Assembly: GCF_003590945.1 (NCBI RefSeq)
Contig: NZ_QYUK01000011.1
Span: forward strand, 958,001-1,022,000
Source of the DNA: Oleomonas cavernae
GTDB taxonomy: Bacteria > Pseudomonadota > Alphaproteobacteria > Zavarziniales > Zavarziniaceae
Length of the DNA: 64,000 bases
Reading direction: 5' to 3'
In this document: one piece after another, positions 44,603 through 53,532 of the stretch
Layout of the letters: every line of letters begins with the position of its first letter
Position numbering within the stretch: the stretch's first letter is position 1
The notes under the pieces: model-generated
The model's database searches: none
What the model was told of the DNA's origin: nothing
Seen by the model: the letters and a program-made list of their open reading frames with translations, nothing else
Made by a program: the position numbers and the translations under genes

Positions 44603-45811
44603 TCAGGCCACCTTCACCTGACGTGCTGCCAGGTCGCGCCGCTGGTTGGCGGCGTGCCAGGCGGCGGGGATGCCTAGGCTGGCGACCGCGGCGATGATGA
44701 TCGCCGTCTTGCTCGGCTCGTCGAACGGGCCGAAGTGCCAATCGATGGCGCCGACGCCGTAGGCCACGATGACGTGGAAGGCGTAGACCTGCAGCGAATG
44801 CCTGCCCAGGAAGACCAGGAAGGGCAGGGCGAAGAAACGGCGCAGGCCGCGGCCCAGCAGGGCAACCGCCCGCGGCGTGGTCGCTTCCTGGGCATTGTGC
44901 AGGATCCAGGCCACGCCGTAGCCCAGGGCCGCGAAATTCACGACATAGGACAGGCTCAGGTCTTCGCGCCGCAGCAGCTTGTAGAAGCGCTCGCCCAGGG
45001 CGCCGTCCAGGGCGCCCTCGCCATGGACGATGCGCAGGCCGGCGAACAGGGCGACCACACCCAGGGCGATCAAGGCCAGGTCGCGATGCTTGGGGCCTAA
45101 GATCGCATCGGCGCTGAGCCGCCCGCTGGCGGCCGCGGCGCCCAGGACGAGGCCCGAGACGAACAGCAACTGCCAGGCCATCGGGTTGAAGAAGGCGCGC
45201 AGCGTGCCGCCGGGAACAACAGAGGCGAGGCCCGCCTCGGCAGCCTCGACCAGGGGCATCTGCAGGCCGATCTGGGCCATGAACCAGATGGCGCCGCTGA
45301 TCGCCATGACGCGCAGGCCATGGCCGCTGGCTGTGGCGCGCACGATGAACGGCGCCGCCAGCAGGTAGATCATGTATTGCGGCAGAATATCGAGATAGGC
45401 GGGCTGGTAGAGCATGGCGGCCGCCGCGCCCAGGTTGTCGGCCGGCGATTGCGCCAGCTTGCCCAGTTGCCAGCCCCAGATTCTGGCGGCGTCGGGCACC
45501 AGGAACAGCATGGTCATGACCACGGCCAGGGTCAGCAGGACCATGCGGTAGAGTTCGCCCACCCGGGCGCTGGCCTTGTCCCACAGGACATCGGGGCCGC
45601 GCTTGGCCAGGATGCGCGCATAGGTAAGGCCGACGACGAGGCCGGACAGGAAGACGAAGCCCTGGGCATCCTCGACGAAGGCAAACTGGCTGTGGTGAAG
45701 CTTGAGCGCCCAGGCGCCGCCCTGGAAAGCCAGGTGGCTGGACATCATCAGGACGAGAAAATAGCCCCGCAGACCGTCGATCAGGGCAATTCTGTTGCCG
45801 GCGGGCGCCAT
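44603..45811 (-). CDS. OpgC-like membrane acyltransferase
   Basis: A 402-residue protein with about ten membrane helices. It resembles OpgC, which adds succinyl groups to osmoregulated periplasmic glucans: DGLRGYFLVLMMSSHLAFQG start, EDAQGFVFLSGLVVGL, and FLGRHSLQVYAFHVIVAYG near the end. It lies 70 bp after bufC on the same strand, an unusual place for this family, and may be read from the bufferin promoter. No opgG/opgH is in the window. Confidence 0.88.
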   Translation of the reverse strand: MAPAGNRIALIDGLRGYFLVLMMSSHLAFQGGAWALKLHHSQFAFVEDAQGFVFLSGLVVGLTYARILAKRGPDVLWDKASARVGELYRMVLLTLAVVMTMLFLVPDAARIWGWQLGKLAQSPADNLGAAAAMLYQPAYLDILPQYMIYLLAAPFIVRATASGHGLRVMAISGAIWFMAQIGLQMPLVEAAEAGLASVVPGGTLRAFFNPMAWQLLFVSGLVLGAAAASGRLSADAILGPKHRDLALIALGVVALFAGLRIVHGEGALDGALGERFYKLLRREDLSLSYVVNFAALGYGVAWILHNAQEATTPRAVALLGRGLRRFFALPFLVFLGRHSLQVYAFHVIVAYGVGAIDWHFGPFDEPSKTAIIIAAVASLGIPAAWHAANQRRDLAARQVKVA

Positions 45812-45881
45812 CACAGATCTCCTCGCACACAAGCTTGCACAGCTTGGTAATGCCGGGATCGGCGATCGGTTCCCGCAGGGG

Positions 45882-46643
45882 CTAGGCGGCGGGCGGCGAG
45901 GGAGCGGCGGTCTCGAGGCCGCCGACCAGGCCGCCGGCGCACCACCCGGCCAGCCAGGCAACGGCCTGGTTCGGCTCGATATCGTCCAGTGCCGCGGCAA
46001 AGCGCAGGCCGTCGCGCAGGCGGTGGAACAGCATCGCCTCGCCCGCCGCCATCGCGCGGTATTGCACTTCGAGGTTGCGGCGCCAGATCAGCAGGGCGGC
46101 CGGGCCGGCCGGTGCCGGCGTAATCTCCCCCGTCTCGCGCCACATGCGCCACACGTCGTGGACGGCGTGGGCGAGGTCCAGGCCCTGCACCGTCGGATGA
46201 AAGCGGGCGCGCAGCCGTTCCCATGCCGCCGGCGCCAGGGCGGCCAGCGCCTCGGGACCGACGGTGTCGCCATCGCCGCCGTCGAAGGCCAGGCCCAGGG
46301 CCCATTCGAAGGCGGCGAGGTCGGCTGCCATGGCCTGGCCCTGCCGCGCCAGGTGCCCGGCGAAATCGGCGCCCAGCCAGCGGATCGACGGGCGGTGGGA
46401 GGGATGCGCGGCGATATAGGCCCGTGCCGCGCCCTCGAACGCGTCGGATCCCATCAGCGCGGCGGTGGCGGGAAAATCCTTGCCCAGGGCCTCAACCAGC
46501 CGGGCGCCGTAGGCAAAGCGATAGACCCCGAGCAGGGTCTCGCGATCGGTGCGGGCACTGTCGCATATCTGCGGGCTGATCGTGCCGGGTGCCCCCAGGA
46601 CGTCGCGCGCGAAGCCGCGCTGCAATTGCGCCAGGGCGGTCAT
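45882..46643 (-). CDS. bufC: Bufferin maturation partner BufC (DUF2063)
   Basis: A 253-residue DUF2063 protein, related to MbnC/HvfC. It has the N-terminal LQRGFARDVLGAPG region and LGVYRFAYGARLVEALGKDF, which is typical. These proteins assist the MNIO enzyme in binding and modifying the precursor peptide. Start overlaps the bufB stop by ATGA, so the two subunits are made together. Confidence 0.93.
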   Translation of the reverse strand: MTALAQLQRGFARDVLGAPGTISPQICDSARTDRETLLGVYRFAYGARLVEALGKDFPATAALMGSDAFEGAARAYIAAHPSHRPSIRWLGADFAGHLARQGQAMAADLAAFEWALGLAFDGGDGDTVGPEALAALAPAAWERLRARFHPTVQGLDLAHAVHDVWRMWRETGEITPAPAGPAALLIWRRNLEVQYRAMAAGEAMLFHRLRDGLRFAAALDDIEPNQAVAWLAGWCAGGLVGGLETAAPSPPAA

Positions 46644-47470
46644 TGGGCGGCCTCGCGCACGGCCAGGCCTTCGGCGGCATGGCGGCGGACCTGGTCCAAT
46701 TCGTCCAGCAATTCGGCCAGCGGCGGGATGTTGTCGTCACGCTCGATCATCGTCGGCACGGCGCCGAAGCGGCGCACCGCCTGGGCATAGAGTTCGAACA
46801 CCGGGCCGATGATCGGCGCGTCATGGGTATCGATGATGTGGCTGCCCATCATGCTGTGGCCGGCCAGATGGACCTGGCGGATCGCCGCCGCCGGCAGCAG
46901 GTCGAGATAGGCGAGCGGATCGAAGCCGTGATTGAAGGCCGAGACATAGATGTTGTTCACGTCGAGCAGCAGTTCGCAGCCCGAGCGGGCGATCAGCGCG
47001 GCCAGGAATTGGGGCTCCGACAGGTCGGATACATTATAGGTTACATAGGTCGAGACATTCTCGATCACCAGCGGGCGGCGCAGGCGGTCCTGCACCCGGC
47101 CGATGCGGCCGGCGACATGGGCCAGCACCTCGTCGGTATAGGGCAGGGGCATCAGGTCGTGCAGGTTGATGCCGTCGATGCCGGCCCAGCACAGGTGATC
47201 GGAGATCCAGGCGGGCTGCACCCGGTCGGCCAGCGCCACGAGGTCGTCGAGATAGGCGTGATCGAGCGGGTCGCTGCCGCCGATCGACATCGAGACGCCA
47301 TGCATCACCATGGGATAGCGGGCGCGCAGCCGGTCCAGCCAGTCGAGCGGCCGGCCGCCGGGCACCATGAAGTTCTCGGAAATGATTTCGAGCCAGTCGA
47401 CGGCGACACCGTCCTGGTCCATGTCGTGATAGTGCTCGGTCCGAAGACCCAGGCCGAAACCTTCGATCAT
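46640..47470 (-). CDS. bufB: MNIO-family (DUF692) peptide-modifying enzyme BufB
   Basis: A 276-residue multinuclear non-heme iron oxidase of the DUF692/MbnB family, a TIM barrel. Putative metal-ligand motifs are visible in order: EIISENF, HGVSMSIGG, SDHLCW, ENVSTYV, DVNNIYV, HLAGH and DTHDAPI. In characterised bufferin systems the enzyme converts precursor cysteines to 5-thiooxazoles for copper binding. Adjacent bufA and bufC give a complete maturation core. Confidence 0.95.
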   Translation of the reverse strand: MIEGFGLGLRTEHYHDMDQDGVAVDWLEIISENFMVPGGRPLDWLDRLRARYPMVMHGVSMSIGGSDPLDHAYLDDLVALADRVQPAWISDHLCWAGIDGINLHDLMPLPYTDEVLAHVAGRIGRVQDRLRRPLVIENVSTYVTYNVSDLSEPQFLAALIARSGCELLLDVNNIYVSAFNHGFDPLAYLDLLPAAAIRQVHLAGHSMMGSHIIDTHDAPIIGPVFELYAQAVRRFGAVPTMIERDDNIPPLAELLDELDQVRRHAAEGLAVREAAQ

Positions 47471-47512
47471 CGTGGCAGGGTCCTGTCGGCCATCGTCGGT
47501 GTCAAGGCGTGC

Positions 47513-47533
47513 GGGGCCGGCAGTGCCGGCCCC
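47513..47533. other. GC-rich hairpin between bufA and bufB
   Basis: GGGGCCGGCA (47513-47522) pairs perfectly with TGCCGGCCCC (47524-47533). It lies in the 83-bp gap between precursor and enzyme genes and has no T-run. Likely an mRNA stabiliser or partial terminator allowing more precursor than enzyme. Confidence 0.65.
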
Positions 47534-47553
47534 GAGCCGTAAGACCAGGCTGA

Positions 47554-47802
47554 TCAGCCGACCTTGCCGCCGGCGGCGGTGCAGGCAGCCTCGTCCGGGG
47601 CCATGGTGAAGCCCTGGCCCTTGCAGGCGTTCTGGCCCTTGCAGGCATTCGTGGCGCTCTTACACGCACTCTGGCCTTTGCAGGCGTTGCCGCCCGTGCA
47701 GTGAACGTCGGCAGCCTGCGCGGCCATCGGCGCCAGCGCGATGGTGCCGGCCGAGAACAAGGCGGCCGCAGCGGCGGCAAGCGCGAAACCGGATTTGCTC
47801 AT
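47554..47802 (-). CDS. bufA2: Bufferin-type metallophore precursor (BufA2-like)
   Basis: An 82-residue exported peptide. Residues 1-30 form a signal peptide ending AAQA. The mature part has six cysteines (35, 41, 47, 54, 60, 74), four of them in repeated (N/S)AC-K units: NACKGQ, SACKSA, NACKGQ, NACKGQ. This matches the BufA2 class of bufferin precursors. The peptide would be modified in the cytoplasm by BufB/BufC, then exported to bind copper in the periplasm. Which cysteines are modified cannot be read from sequence. Confidence 0.93.
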   Translation of the reverse strand: MSKSGFALAAAAAALFSAGTIALAPMAAQAADVHCTGGNACKGQSACKSATNACKGQNACKGQGFTMAPDEAACTAAGGKVG

Positions 47803-47905
47803 GTCATCCCCCTGGGAATGGAACGTTGAAACGTTGTGTTTTCCATCGCCACCAGTTCATCTGGCAACGGGAACCGACCCTGTACTCAGCGGTTCCAGGG
47901 TGTAG

Positions 47906-47931
47906 TTCGCCTGCCGCCGGGCGAGAGTTAC
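47906..47931 (-). promoter_or_regulatory. SigF-like ECF promoter upstream of bufA
   Basis: On the minus strand GTAACT (47931-47926) is followed by exactly 16 bases and then CGAA (47909-47906). The Caulobacter SigF consensus, as I recall it, is GTAACC-N16-CGAA, and SigF controls bufferin operons there. One mismatch in ten defined bases. The 5' untranslated region would be ~100 bases. Confidence 0.6.
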
Positions 47932-47945
47932 AGGAAAGGCGCCGC

Positions 47946-49526
47946 ATGAATCCCGTATTGCGACTTCAACACCCGGGCGAGGGCGAAAGTTTTCTCGCCG
48001 GCGCCATCCTGCTGCTCGGCATGCTGGCCTGTGCCGCGGCGGTTGCCGTCATGGGCCAGGACGGCGGCTGGGACCTGCGCAACTATCATTGGTATGTGCC
48101 CTTCGCCCTGCTGAACGGGCGGCTGGGCGTCGACGTGCTGCCCGCCTTCATGGGGCCGACCTTCCACAACCCGCTGGTCGACGTGCCGTTCTACCTGGCG
48201 GCAAAGGCGCTGGGGCCGCTGTGGGCCTCGCTGGGCCTGGGGCTGGTGCACGGCGCCAATGCCCTGCCGCTCTATGTCATCGCCCGCCGCGTGCTGCCGC
48301 AGGTCGGCAGGCCCATGGCGGCATTGCTGGCGGTCATCGGGCTTGCCGGGGCCATGAAAATCTCGCTGCTGGGGGCGACGGCGGGCGACAATATCCTGTC
48401 GCTGTTTGCCCTGGGCGCGATCGCCGCCTTCCTGGCGGTCGAGGCGCGGGGGTTGAAGGCGCTGGCCCTGGCCGGCCTGCTGGCAGGGGCAGGGTTCGGG
48501 CTGAAGCCGGTGCTGGCCCCCTTCATCATCGGCCTGACCGTGGCGGTACTGGCGTTTCATACCTTCCGGGCCGGGGGCGGGCGGGCGCTGCTGGTTTTCG
48601 CGCTGGCCGGGATCGCCGGCACCGTGCTCACCGGGGGCTTTTGGATGGCACGGCTCTACGCCGAATTCGGCAATCCCCTGATGCCCTATTTCAACGATGT
48701 CTTCGCGGCACCCTACGTGCCGGCCCACACCTATTCCGATCCCGGCTTCACCGCCGGCCTGCCCTGGCCCCGGGTCCAATTGCCGTTCCTGGCAGGGATT
48801 GTCGATCACGTCAGCGCCGAGGCGAGCTTCACCGACTGGCGCATCCCGCTGGGCTATGCCGGCGCGCTGGCGCTGCTGGCGGCCGGGCTGGTCAGCCGGG
48901 AACAGCGGGCCACGGCGGGCTTCCGCCTGTGCCTGGTCGTGGTGGCGACGCTGGTGCCGTGGTCGATCGTCTTTGCCATCTATCGTTACGTTCTTGCCGT
49001 CGAGATGCTGGGGCCGATCCTGGTCACGCTCGCCCTGCTGCGGCTGATCCCCTGGCGCCGGGCCGCCGGCGTGGCGGCGGCTGTCGTGCTGATCGCCGTC
49101 GTCGCCGTCACCCGGCCGCCGCCGGCGGAACGTGTCGCCTTCGGTCCTGATCTGACCGGCGTCGAGGTGCCGCCGATCGCCACGCCTGAGCGGGCGGTGG
49201 TGCTGATGGCGGGGCTGACGCCGTCGGCCTTCGTCATCCCGTCTTTCCCGCCGACCGTCCGTTTCCTGCGCTTCGACGGCTTCTGGATCGACCCGCCCGA
49301 GCGTGAGGCCGGCTACGCCCGGGAGATCCGCCGCGCCGTCGCGCAGGCGGGCGGGGCGGTCTCGATCCTGTTCGAGCCGGGGGAGGTGGCCCGGGTGACG
49401 GACGCCCTGAAAGCCTTCGACCCCGCCTTGACGATCGGCGCCTGCCGGCCGGTCCGCCACCATTTGGAGCAGCCGGGAACGAACTGGGGCAGCTTCGTGT
49501 TATGTGACGTGAATGGGCCAGCCTGA
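47946..49526 (+). CDS. Polytopic membrane protein, GT-C glycosyltransferase-like
   Basis: A 526-residue protein with about ten to eleven membrane helices and a C-terminal periplasmic tail (about 410-526). An acidic-aromatic loop after the first helix (GQDGGWDLRNYHWYVPFALL) recalls GT-C enzymes that use polyprenyl-phosphate sugars. No single family was recognised. ATG 47946 follows a CAGGAAAGG site. The next gene encodes a dolichol-phosphate-mannose-synthase-like GT2, fitting a donor-maker/user pair. Confidence 0.65.
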   Translation: MNPVLRLQHPGEGESFLAGAILLLGMLACAAAVAVMGQDGGWDLRNYHWYVPFALLNGRLGVDVLPAFMGPTFHNPLVDVPFYLAAKALGPLWASLGLGLVHGANALPLYVIARRVLPQVGRPMAALLAVIGLAGAMKISLLGATAGDNILSLFALGAIAAFLAVEARGLKALALAGLLAGAGFGLKPVLAPFIIGLTVAVLAFHTFRAGGGRALLVFALAGIAGTVLTGGFWMARLYAEFGNPLMPYFNDVFAAPYVPAHTYSDPGFTAGLPWPRVQLPFLAGIVDHVSAEASFTDWRIPLGYAGALALLAAGLVSREQRATAGFRLCLVVVATLVPWSIVFAIYRYVLAVEMLGPILVTLALLRLIPWRRAAGVAAAVVLIAVVAVTRPPPAERVAFGPDLTGVEVPPIATPERAVVLMAGLTPSAFVIPSFPPTVRFLRFDGFWIDPPEREAGYAREIRRAVAQAGGAVSILFEPGEVARVTDALKAFDPALTIGACRPVRHHLEQPGTNWGSFVLCDVNGPA

Positions 49527-49556
49527 CCCGAGGCCCGGCCGAACGAGGATGGTGAC

Positions 49557-50561
49557 ATGGACTGGAATGTCGGTGGTGTAACGGCCGGCCGCGAGATCGC
49601 GGTGATCGTGCCCTGCCTGAACGAGGCCGCCGCGATCGGCCAGGTGGTCCGGGGCTTCCAACAGGTGCTGCCCGAGGCGACGGTGTATGTCTACGACAAC
49701 ATGTCGACCGACGACACGATCGCCGTGGCCAAGGCCGCCGGCGCCGTGGTCCGCCAGGTCAGCCATCGCGGCAAGGGCAATGTGGTGCGCCGGATGTTCG
49801 GCGACATCGATGCCGACATCTACATCATGGTCGACGGCGACGGCACCTACGACCCGGCCGCCGCCCCCACCATGGTGCGCCGCCTGATCGAGGACAATCT
49901 CGACATGGTCGTGGGCACCCGCGTCGACGACGATCCGGAGGCCTATCGCAAGGGCCATCGCTTCGGCAACTGGCTGCTCACCACCCTGGTCACCAAGCTG
50001 TTCGGCCGCACCTTCACCGACATGCTGACCGGCTACCGGGTCTTCTCGCGCCGCTTCGTCAAGGCCTTCCCGGCCCTGTCGAGCGGCTTCGAAACCGAGA
50101 CCGAAATCACCGTCCACACCCTGGAACTGCGCCTGGCCACGGCCGAGATCCCGACCCGCTATTCGACCCGGGTCGCCGGCAGCCAGTCCAAGCTGAACAC
50201 CTATCGCGACGGCGCCCGCATCCTGAAGCTGATCCTGCGCCTGCTGATGCTGGAAAAGCCGCTGGCCCTGTTCGGCGCCTTTGCCGGCGTTTTCGCTCTG
50301 GTCTCGATCGGGCTGTTCGTGCCGATCTTCATCGACTATGTGGCGACCGGCCTGGTGCCCCGCTTCCCGACCCTGATCGTGTCGGTGGGGGCGATCATGC
50401 TCAGCGTGCTGTCGCTGATGACCGGGATCATCCAGGACAACGTCACCCGCGGCCGCCAGGAGTTGAAGCGGCTGTTCTATCTCGCCGCCGGCGAACGCGC
50501 GGCGACGGCGATCAGCCAGTCGACCGGGACCGGCCCTGCCCGCATCGCGCGGCGGGGTTGA
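49557..50561 (+). CDS. GT2 glycosyltransferase, polyprenyl-phosphate sugar synthase-like
   Basis: A 334-residue GT-A enzyme: VIVPCLNEAAAIGQVVRGF start, the YDNMSTDDT loop and the metal DxD as DGDGTYDP. Two C-terminal membrane helices (about 235-260 and 275-300) follow, as in DPM1-like enzymes. Predicted to load a sugar onto a polyprenyl phosphate at the inner membrane, perhaps for the membrane protein encoded just upstream. Confidence 0.87.
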   Translation: MDWNVGGVTAGREIAVIVPCLNEAAAIGQVVRGFQQVLPEATVYVYDNMSTDDTIAVAKAAGAVVRQVSHRGKGNVVRRMFGDIDADIYIMVDGDGTYDPAAAPTMVRRLIEDNLDMVVGTRVDDDPEAYRKGHRFGNWLLTTLVTKLFGRTFTDMLTGYRVFSRRFVKAFPALSSGFETETEITVHTLELRLATAEIPTRYSTRVAGSQSKLNTYRDGARILKLILRLLMLEKPLALFGAFAGVFALVSIGLFVPIFIDYVATGLVPRFPTLIVSVGAIMLSVLSLMTGIIQDNVTRGRQELKRLFYLAAGERAATAISQSTGTGPARIARRG

Positions 50562-50627
50562 GCAAAAAGGCTGACTTGAGCCATTCGTTACCTCTAGGAT
50601 GCGGCCCGCATTCTGAATGGTGGACGA

Positions 50628-51961
50628 ATGGCTGAACCGCTTGCCCTGCTCGACGACCTCCTGACCCGCGCCAAGCGCGCCGGGGCCGATGACGCCGACG
50701 CCATGTACTTCGAGGCGATCTCCGTGGGCGTCAACTGGCGCCTGGGCAAGCTCGAAGATCTCGAACGCTCCGAAACCCGCGACCTGGGCCTGCGCGTCTT
50801 CGTCGGCCAGGCCCAGGCGACGGTCTCGTCCAGCGAAATCGACTCGAGCGCCCTCGACCGCCTGGTCGAGCGGGCGGTGGGCATGGCCAAGGTGGCGCCG
50901 CCCGACCGCTTTGCCAGCCTGGCCGACCCGGCACTGATCGAACGGGCGCCGCGCGCGCTCGACCTGTGCGAGGACGGCGAGCCCGAACCCCAGGCCCTGC
51001 TCGACCGCGCTGCCCGGGCGGAAGCCGCGGCGCTGGCCGTCGACGGCGTCACCAATTCCGAAGGGGCGGGGCCAGTTGGGGCGCCAACCGGGTGGCGCTG
51101 GCGACCACGGGCGGCTTTGCCGGGGAATACCGCAACTCGCTCCACGGCGTCTCCGTCTCGGTCCTGGCGGGCAGCGGCACCGGCATGGAGCGCGACTATG
51201 ACCATGCCTCGGCCCGTTTCATCGCCGACCTCGAGGATGCCGAAACCATCGGCCGGCGGGCGGGCGAGAAGGCCGTACGCCGCCTCCACCCGCGCAAGGC
51301 CAAGACGGCCCGGGTGCCGGTGGTGTTCGATCCCCGCGTCGCGGGCTCGATCGTCGGCCACCTGCTGGGCTCGATCAACGGCGCGGCGGTGGCCCGCGGC
51401 ACCTCGTTCCTGAAGGAGAAGATGGGCCAGGCGATCTTCGCCCCCGGCATCACCATCATCGACGACCCCTATCGCCCGCGCGGCCTGCGCTCGCGCCCCT
51501 TCGACGGCGAGGGCGTGCGCGGCACCACGCGCAAGCTCATCGACGACGGCCACCTGACCACCTGGCTGATGGATACCTCGGCCGCCCGTCAACTGGGCCT
51601 GGCCTCGACCGGGCACGCCGCGCGCGGCACCTCGGGCCCGCCGACACCCTCCGCCGCCAATGTCCACCTGGAACCGGGCGCGCTCAGCCCGGCGGCACTG
51701 ATGGCCGACATCGCCGAGGGCTTCTACGTCACCGAACTCATCGGCTCGGGCGTCAACGGCATCACGGGTGATTACAGCCGTGGCGCCGCGGGCTTCTGGA
51801 TCGAGCAGGGCGAGCTCGCCTATGCGGTGAGCGAAATCACCATCGCGGGCAATCTCAAGGACATGTTCCTGAACCTGGTTCCGGCCAACGACCTCGTCTT
51901 CCGCTATGGCACCAATGCGCCGACGGTGCGGATCGACGGCATGACCATCGCGGGCACATGA
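50628..51961 (+). pseudogene. pmbA: Metalloprotease partner TldE/PmbA, broken by a one-base deletion
   Basis: The two parts of a PmbA/TldE protein are in different frames. Codons from ATG 50628 read normally to GVTNSEGAG near 51070; the continuation (SWGANRVALATTGGFAGEYR) is in the -1 frame and runs to 51961. Adding one G to the run GGGG at 51068-51071 restores GAGASWG, the usual sequence. Either a real mutation or an assembly error at a homopolymer. The remainder, including the C-terminal VTELIGSGVNGITGDYSRGA, is intact, and the next gene still overlaps its stop by ATGA. Confidence 0.92.
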
Positions 51962-52770
51962 CGATCGACCTGCGCGCCGATCTCGACCTGCTGATCGCCG
52001 CGGCCCGCGCCGCCGGCGCGCTGGCGCTCGACTACCGCGCTAAGGGCTTCCGCACCTGGGAAAAGGAAGGCCACGGCCCGGTCACCGATGCCGACCTGGC
52101 CGTGGATGCCCTGCTGAAGGAGAGGCTGGGCCAGGCGCGGCCGACCTATGGCTGGCTGTCGGAGGAGACCGCGGATAACCCGGCGCGTCTCTCGGCCGAC
52201 CATCTGTTCGTGGTCGATCCGATCGACGGCACCCGGGCCTTCGTCAAGGGGCGTCCGCATTTTGCCGTCTCGATCGCCGTGGTGGCTGGTGGCCGGCCGC
52301 AGGCGGCCGTGGTCTTCAACCCGGCCCTGGACGAACTCTATGCCGCTCATTTGGGCGGCGGCGCCACCATGAACGCTGCCACGATCAAGGTCAGCGACCA
52401 GGCCGGCATCGAGGGCGCCCGCATGGTCGGGCCCGAGGACATGTATCGCTCGCGCCTGTGGCCGACGCCGTGGCCGGCGATCGCCATCGCCGGCTCGACC
52501 TCGATCGCCTATGCCCTGTGCCTGGTCGCCGGCGGCACTCATGACGGCTCGGTCAGCCTGACCGGCAAGAGCGACTGGGACCTGGCAGCGGCCGACCTGA
52601 TCGTGCACGAGGCGGGCGGCATCGCCTCGACCCATGCCGGCGAGCGCTTCACCTACAACCGTGTCTCGACCCGCCACCGCAACATCATCTCCGCCGGCCC
52701 GGCGCTGCACGCCCGCCTGCTGGAAAAACTGACCGAATTCAACCCCCGCCGGACGTCGCCGAGCGGTTGA
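51958..52770 (+). CDS. Inositol monophosphatase family (CysQ/IMPase-like) phosphatase
   Basis: A 270-residue lithium-sensitive type magnesium phosphatase. Metal-site motifs are SEET (near residue 67), DPIDGTRAF and WDLAAADLIVHEAGG. Substrate may be 3'-phosphoadenosine 5'-phosphate, inositol phosphate or histidinol phosphate; the sequence does not decide. Coupled to tldE by an ATGA overlap. Confidence 0.92.
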   Translation: MTIDLRADLDLLIAAARAAGALALDYRAKGFRTWEKEGHGPVTDADLAVDALLKERLGQARPTYGWLSEETADNPARLSADHLFVVDPIDGTRAFVKGRPHFAVSIAVVAGGRPQAAVVFNPALDELYAAHLGGGATMNAATIKVSDQAGIEGARMVGPEDMYRSRLWPTPWPAIAIAGSTSIAYALCLVAGGTHDGSVSLTGKSDWDLAAADLIVHEAGGIASTHAGERFTYNRVSTRHRNIISAGPALHARLLEKLTEFNPRRTSPSG

Positions 52771-52785
52771 TCGGTTGAGCAAAAG

Positions 52786-52925
52786 CCCTCTCCTCCTCGG
52801 AGGAGAGGGTTGGGTGAGGAGGGATGTCAGGCGTAAGGTCCGATCTCTCCCGGCCACCACCTCACCCTCCCCATCGCTGACGCGACGGGTCCCCTCCCTC
52901 TCCCCCGCAAGCGGCGGAGAGGGAG
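52786..52925. repeat. Two CCCTCTCC-type hairpins between converging genes
   Basis: Hairpin one (52786-52809): CCCTCTCCTCC pairs perfectly with GGAGGAGAGGG. Hairpin two (52894-52925): CTCCCTCTCC pairs with GGAGAGGGAG with extra inner pairing. They lie between the phosphatase gene and the Lrp gene and probably end both transcripts. Confidence 0.8.
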
Positions 52926-52936
52926 TTCAAAGGACC

Positions 52937-53413
52937 TCACACATAACTGGTCGGCAGGGCGATCTCGCGTTTGAGGGTTTCCATCGAGATGTAGGCGGAG
53001 ACGTCGAACAGTTCGACCCGCTGCACCAGGCGTTTGTAGATCACGTCGTAGTGTTCGACGTTGGGCAGCACGACCTTCAGGATGTAGTCGAAATTGCCGG
53101 TCAGGCGGTGAACCTCGACGATCTCGGGGATGTCCGCCAGGGCGCGGCGGAAGCCGTCCAGCCAGTCGGCGGCATGATGGCTGGTCTTCACGATGACGAA
53201 GACCGTGGTCGGCAGGTTCATGCGCCGCCGGTCGAGCCGGGCCACCACCCGTTCGACGAAGCCGTCATCCTTGAGCTTGGCGATCCGCCGCGAACAGGCG
53301 GAGACTGACAGGGCGACCTGTTCGGCGATGTCGGTGACGGCCAGGTCGGCATCGGCCTGGAGCAGGGCGAGGATTTTGCGGTCGCGATCGTCGAGCATTG
53401 ATCGATTTTGCAT
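52937..53413 (-). CDS. Lrp/AsnC family transcriptional regulator
   Basis: A 158-residue regulator: N-terminal helix-turn-helix ([20 protein letters not shown], then [15 protein letters not shown]) and C-terminal RAM/ACT-like amino-acid-sensing domain ([18 protein letters not shown]). Divergent from an amino-acid racemase gene, suggesting control of D-amino-acid metabolism. ATG 53413 is chosen; ATG 53398 is possible. Confidence 0.94.
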   Translation of the reverse strand: MQNRSMLDDRDRKILALLQADADLAVTDIAEQVALSVSACSRRIAKLKDDGFVERVVARLDRRRMNLPTTVFVIVKTSHHAADWLDGFRRALADIPEIVEVHRLTGNFDYILKVVLPNVEHYDVIYKRLVQRVELFDVSAYISMETLKREIALPTSYV

Positions 53414-53532
53414 GATTTTCCGAATAGGCGCAAATTTCAGGCGCTAAAACCGACAACAAGGGGAAAGGACGCGCGCCATTTTCGTTCAACCTGGGGCATC
53501 CTTGCGGCATGGAAATTCGGGGAGTGCATGGC

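Noticed and set aside
47554-47802. Metallothionein
   Set aside because: Cysteine spacing is too regular and sparse, a signal peptide is present, and the MNIO and DUF2063 genes follow, so a bufferin precursor fits better.
51068-51071. Programmed frameshift in tldE/pmbA
   Set aside because: No slippery heptamer, stop codon or internal ribosome site is evident, and programmed frameshifting is not known for this family. A homopolymer deletion or sequencing error is simpler.
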